Source: Methanobrevibacter sp. (GTDB taxonomy: Archaea; Methanobacteriota; Methanobacteria; Methanobacteriales; Methanobacteriaceae). Taken from it: 5,206 bases of DNA. Below the pieces are notes generated by a model. That model worked only from the letters and a program-made list of their open reading frames with translations. It made no database searches and was not told the origin of the DNA. Shown piece after piece: positions 5,158 to 5,206 of the stretch (the first letter of the stretch is position 1; each line of letters begins with the position of its first letter). The position numbers and the translations under genes are program-made. The stretch lies in assembly GCA_016838945.1 (NCBI GenBank), contig JADLKP010000161.1:1-5206 (forward strand), read 5' to 3'.

Positions 5158-5206
5158 AATTTTTCTATTTTTCATGTCTTGTTTTAAGGGAATTTTATTT
5201 TTCAAA

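Overview
The window looks like the chromosome of an AT-rich, hydrogenotrophic methanogen of the Methanobrevibacter type (Methanobacteriales). The main reasons are a clear F420H2 oxidase (FprA) of the methanogen kind, archaeal TATA-like boxes about 40-50 bases ahead of start codons, ribosome sites of the GGTGA/GGAG type, gene ends marked by T-rich tracts, and surface-protein genes with archaeal or bacterial-style signal peptides. The genus is an inference from style and gene content, not from a marker gene.

Layout: positions 1-62 hold a 21-T run and a 20-bp tandem repeat, probably the 3' end of a plus-strand gene lying outside the window. An alpha/beta-hydrolase-fold gene lies on the minus strand (67-912). 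A 132-bp divergent promoter region separates it from fprA on the plus strand (1045-2268). Then follow, all on plus, a small acidic protein of unknown role (2365-2598), a TPR protein with three RPA-like OB folds (2666-3964), an aspartate-rich lipoprotein (4173-4412) and a small, very basic secreted protein (4621-5058). The last 148 bases are T-rich and hold only short repeats. No gap between genes exceeds about 210 bases, and I see no tRNA, rRNA, CRISPR or mobile element.

How the genes relate: FprA reduces O2 to water with F420H2 and protects the anaerobe from oxygen. The divergently read hydrolase-like protein shares its promoter region but has glycine where the nucleophilic serine should be, so it may not be a hydrolase. 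The TPR-OB protein probably binds single-stranded nucleic acid and partner proteins; the small acidic gene just upstream may be co-expressed with it. The two surface genes have separate promoters and strongly opposite predicted charges (about -22 and +20 after signal removal), which may mean they interact outside the membrane. Nothing amounts to a clear new defence or mobile system; the most unusual items are the serine-less hydrolase, the TPR-OB fusion, a likely non-standard ATT start, a stop codon sitting in the loop of a perfect inverted repeat, and the charge-opposed surface pair.
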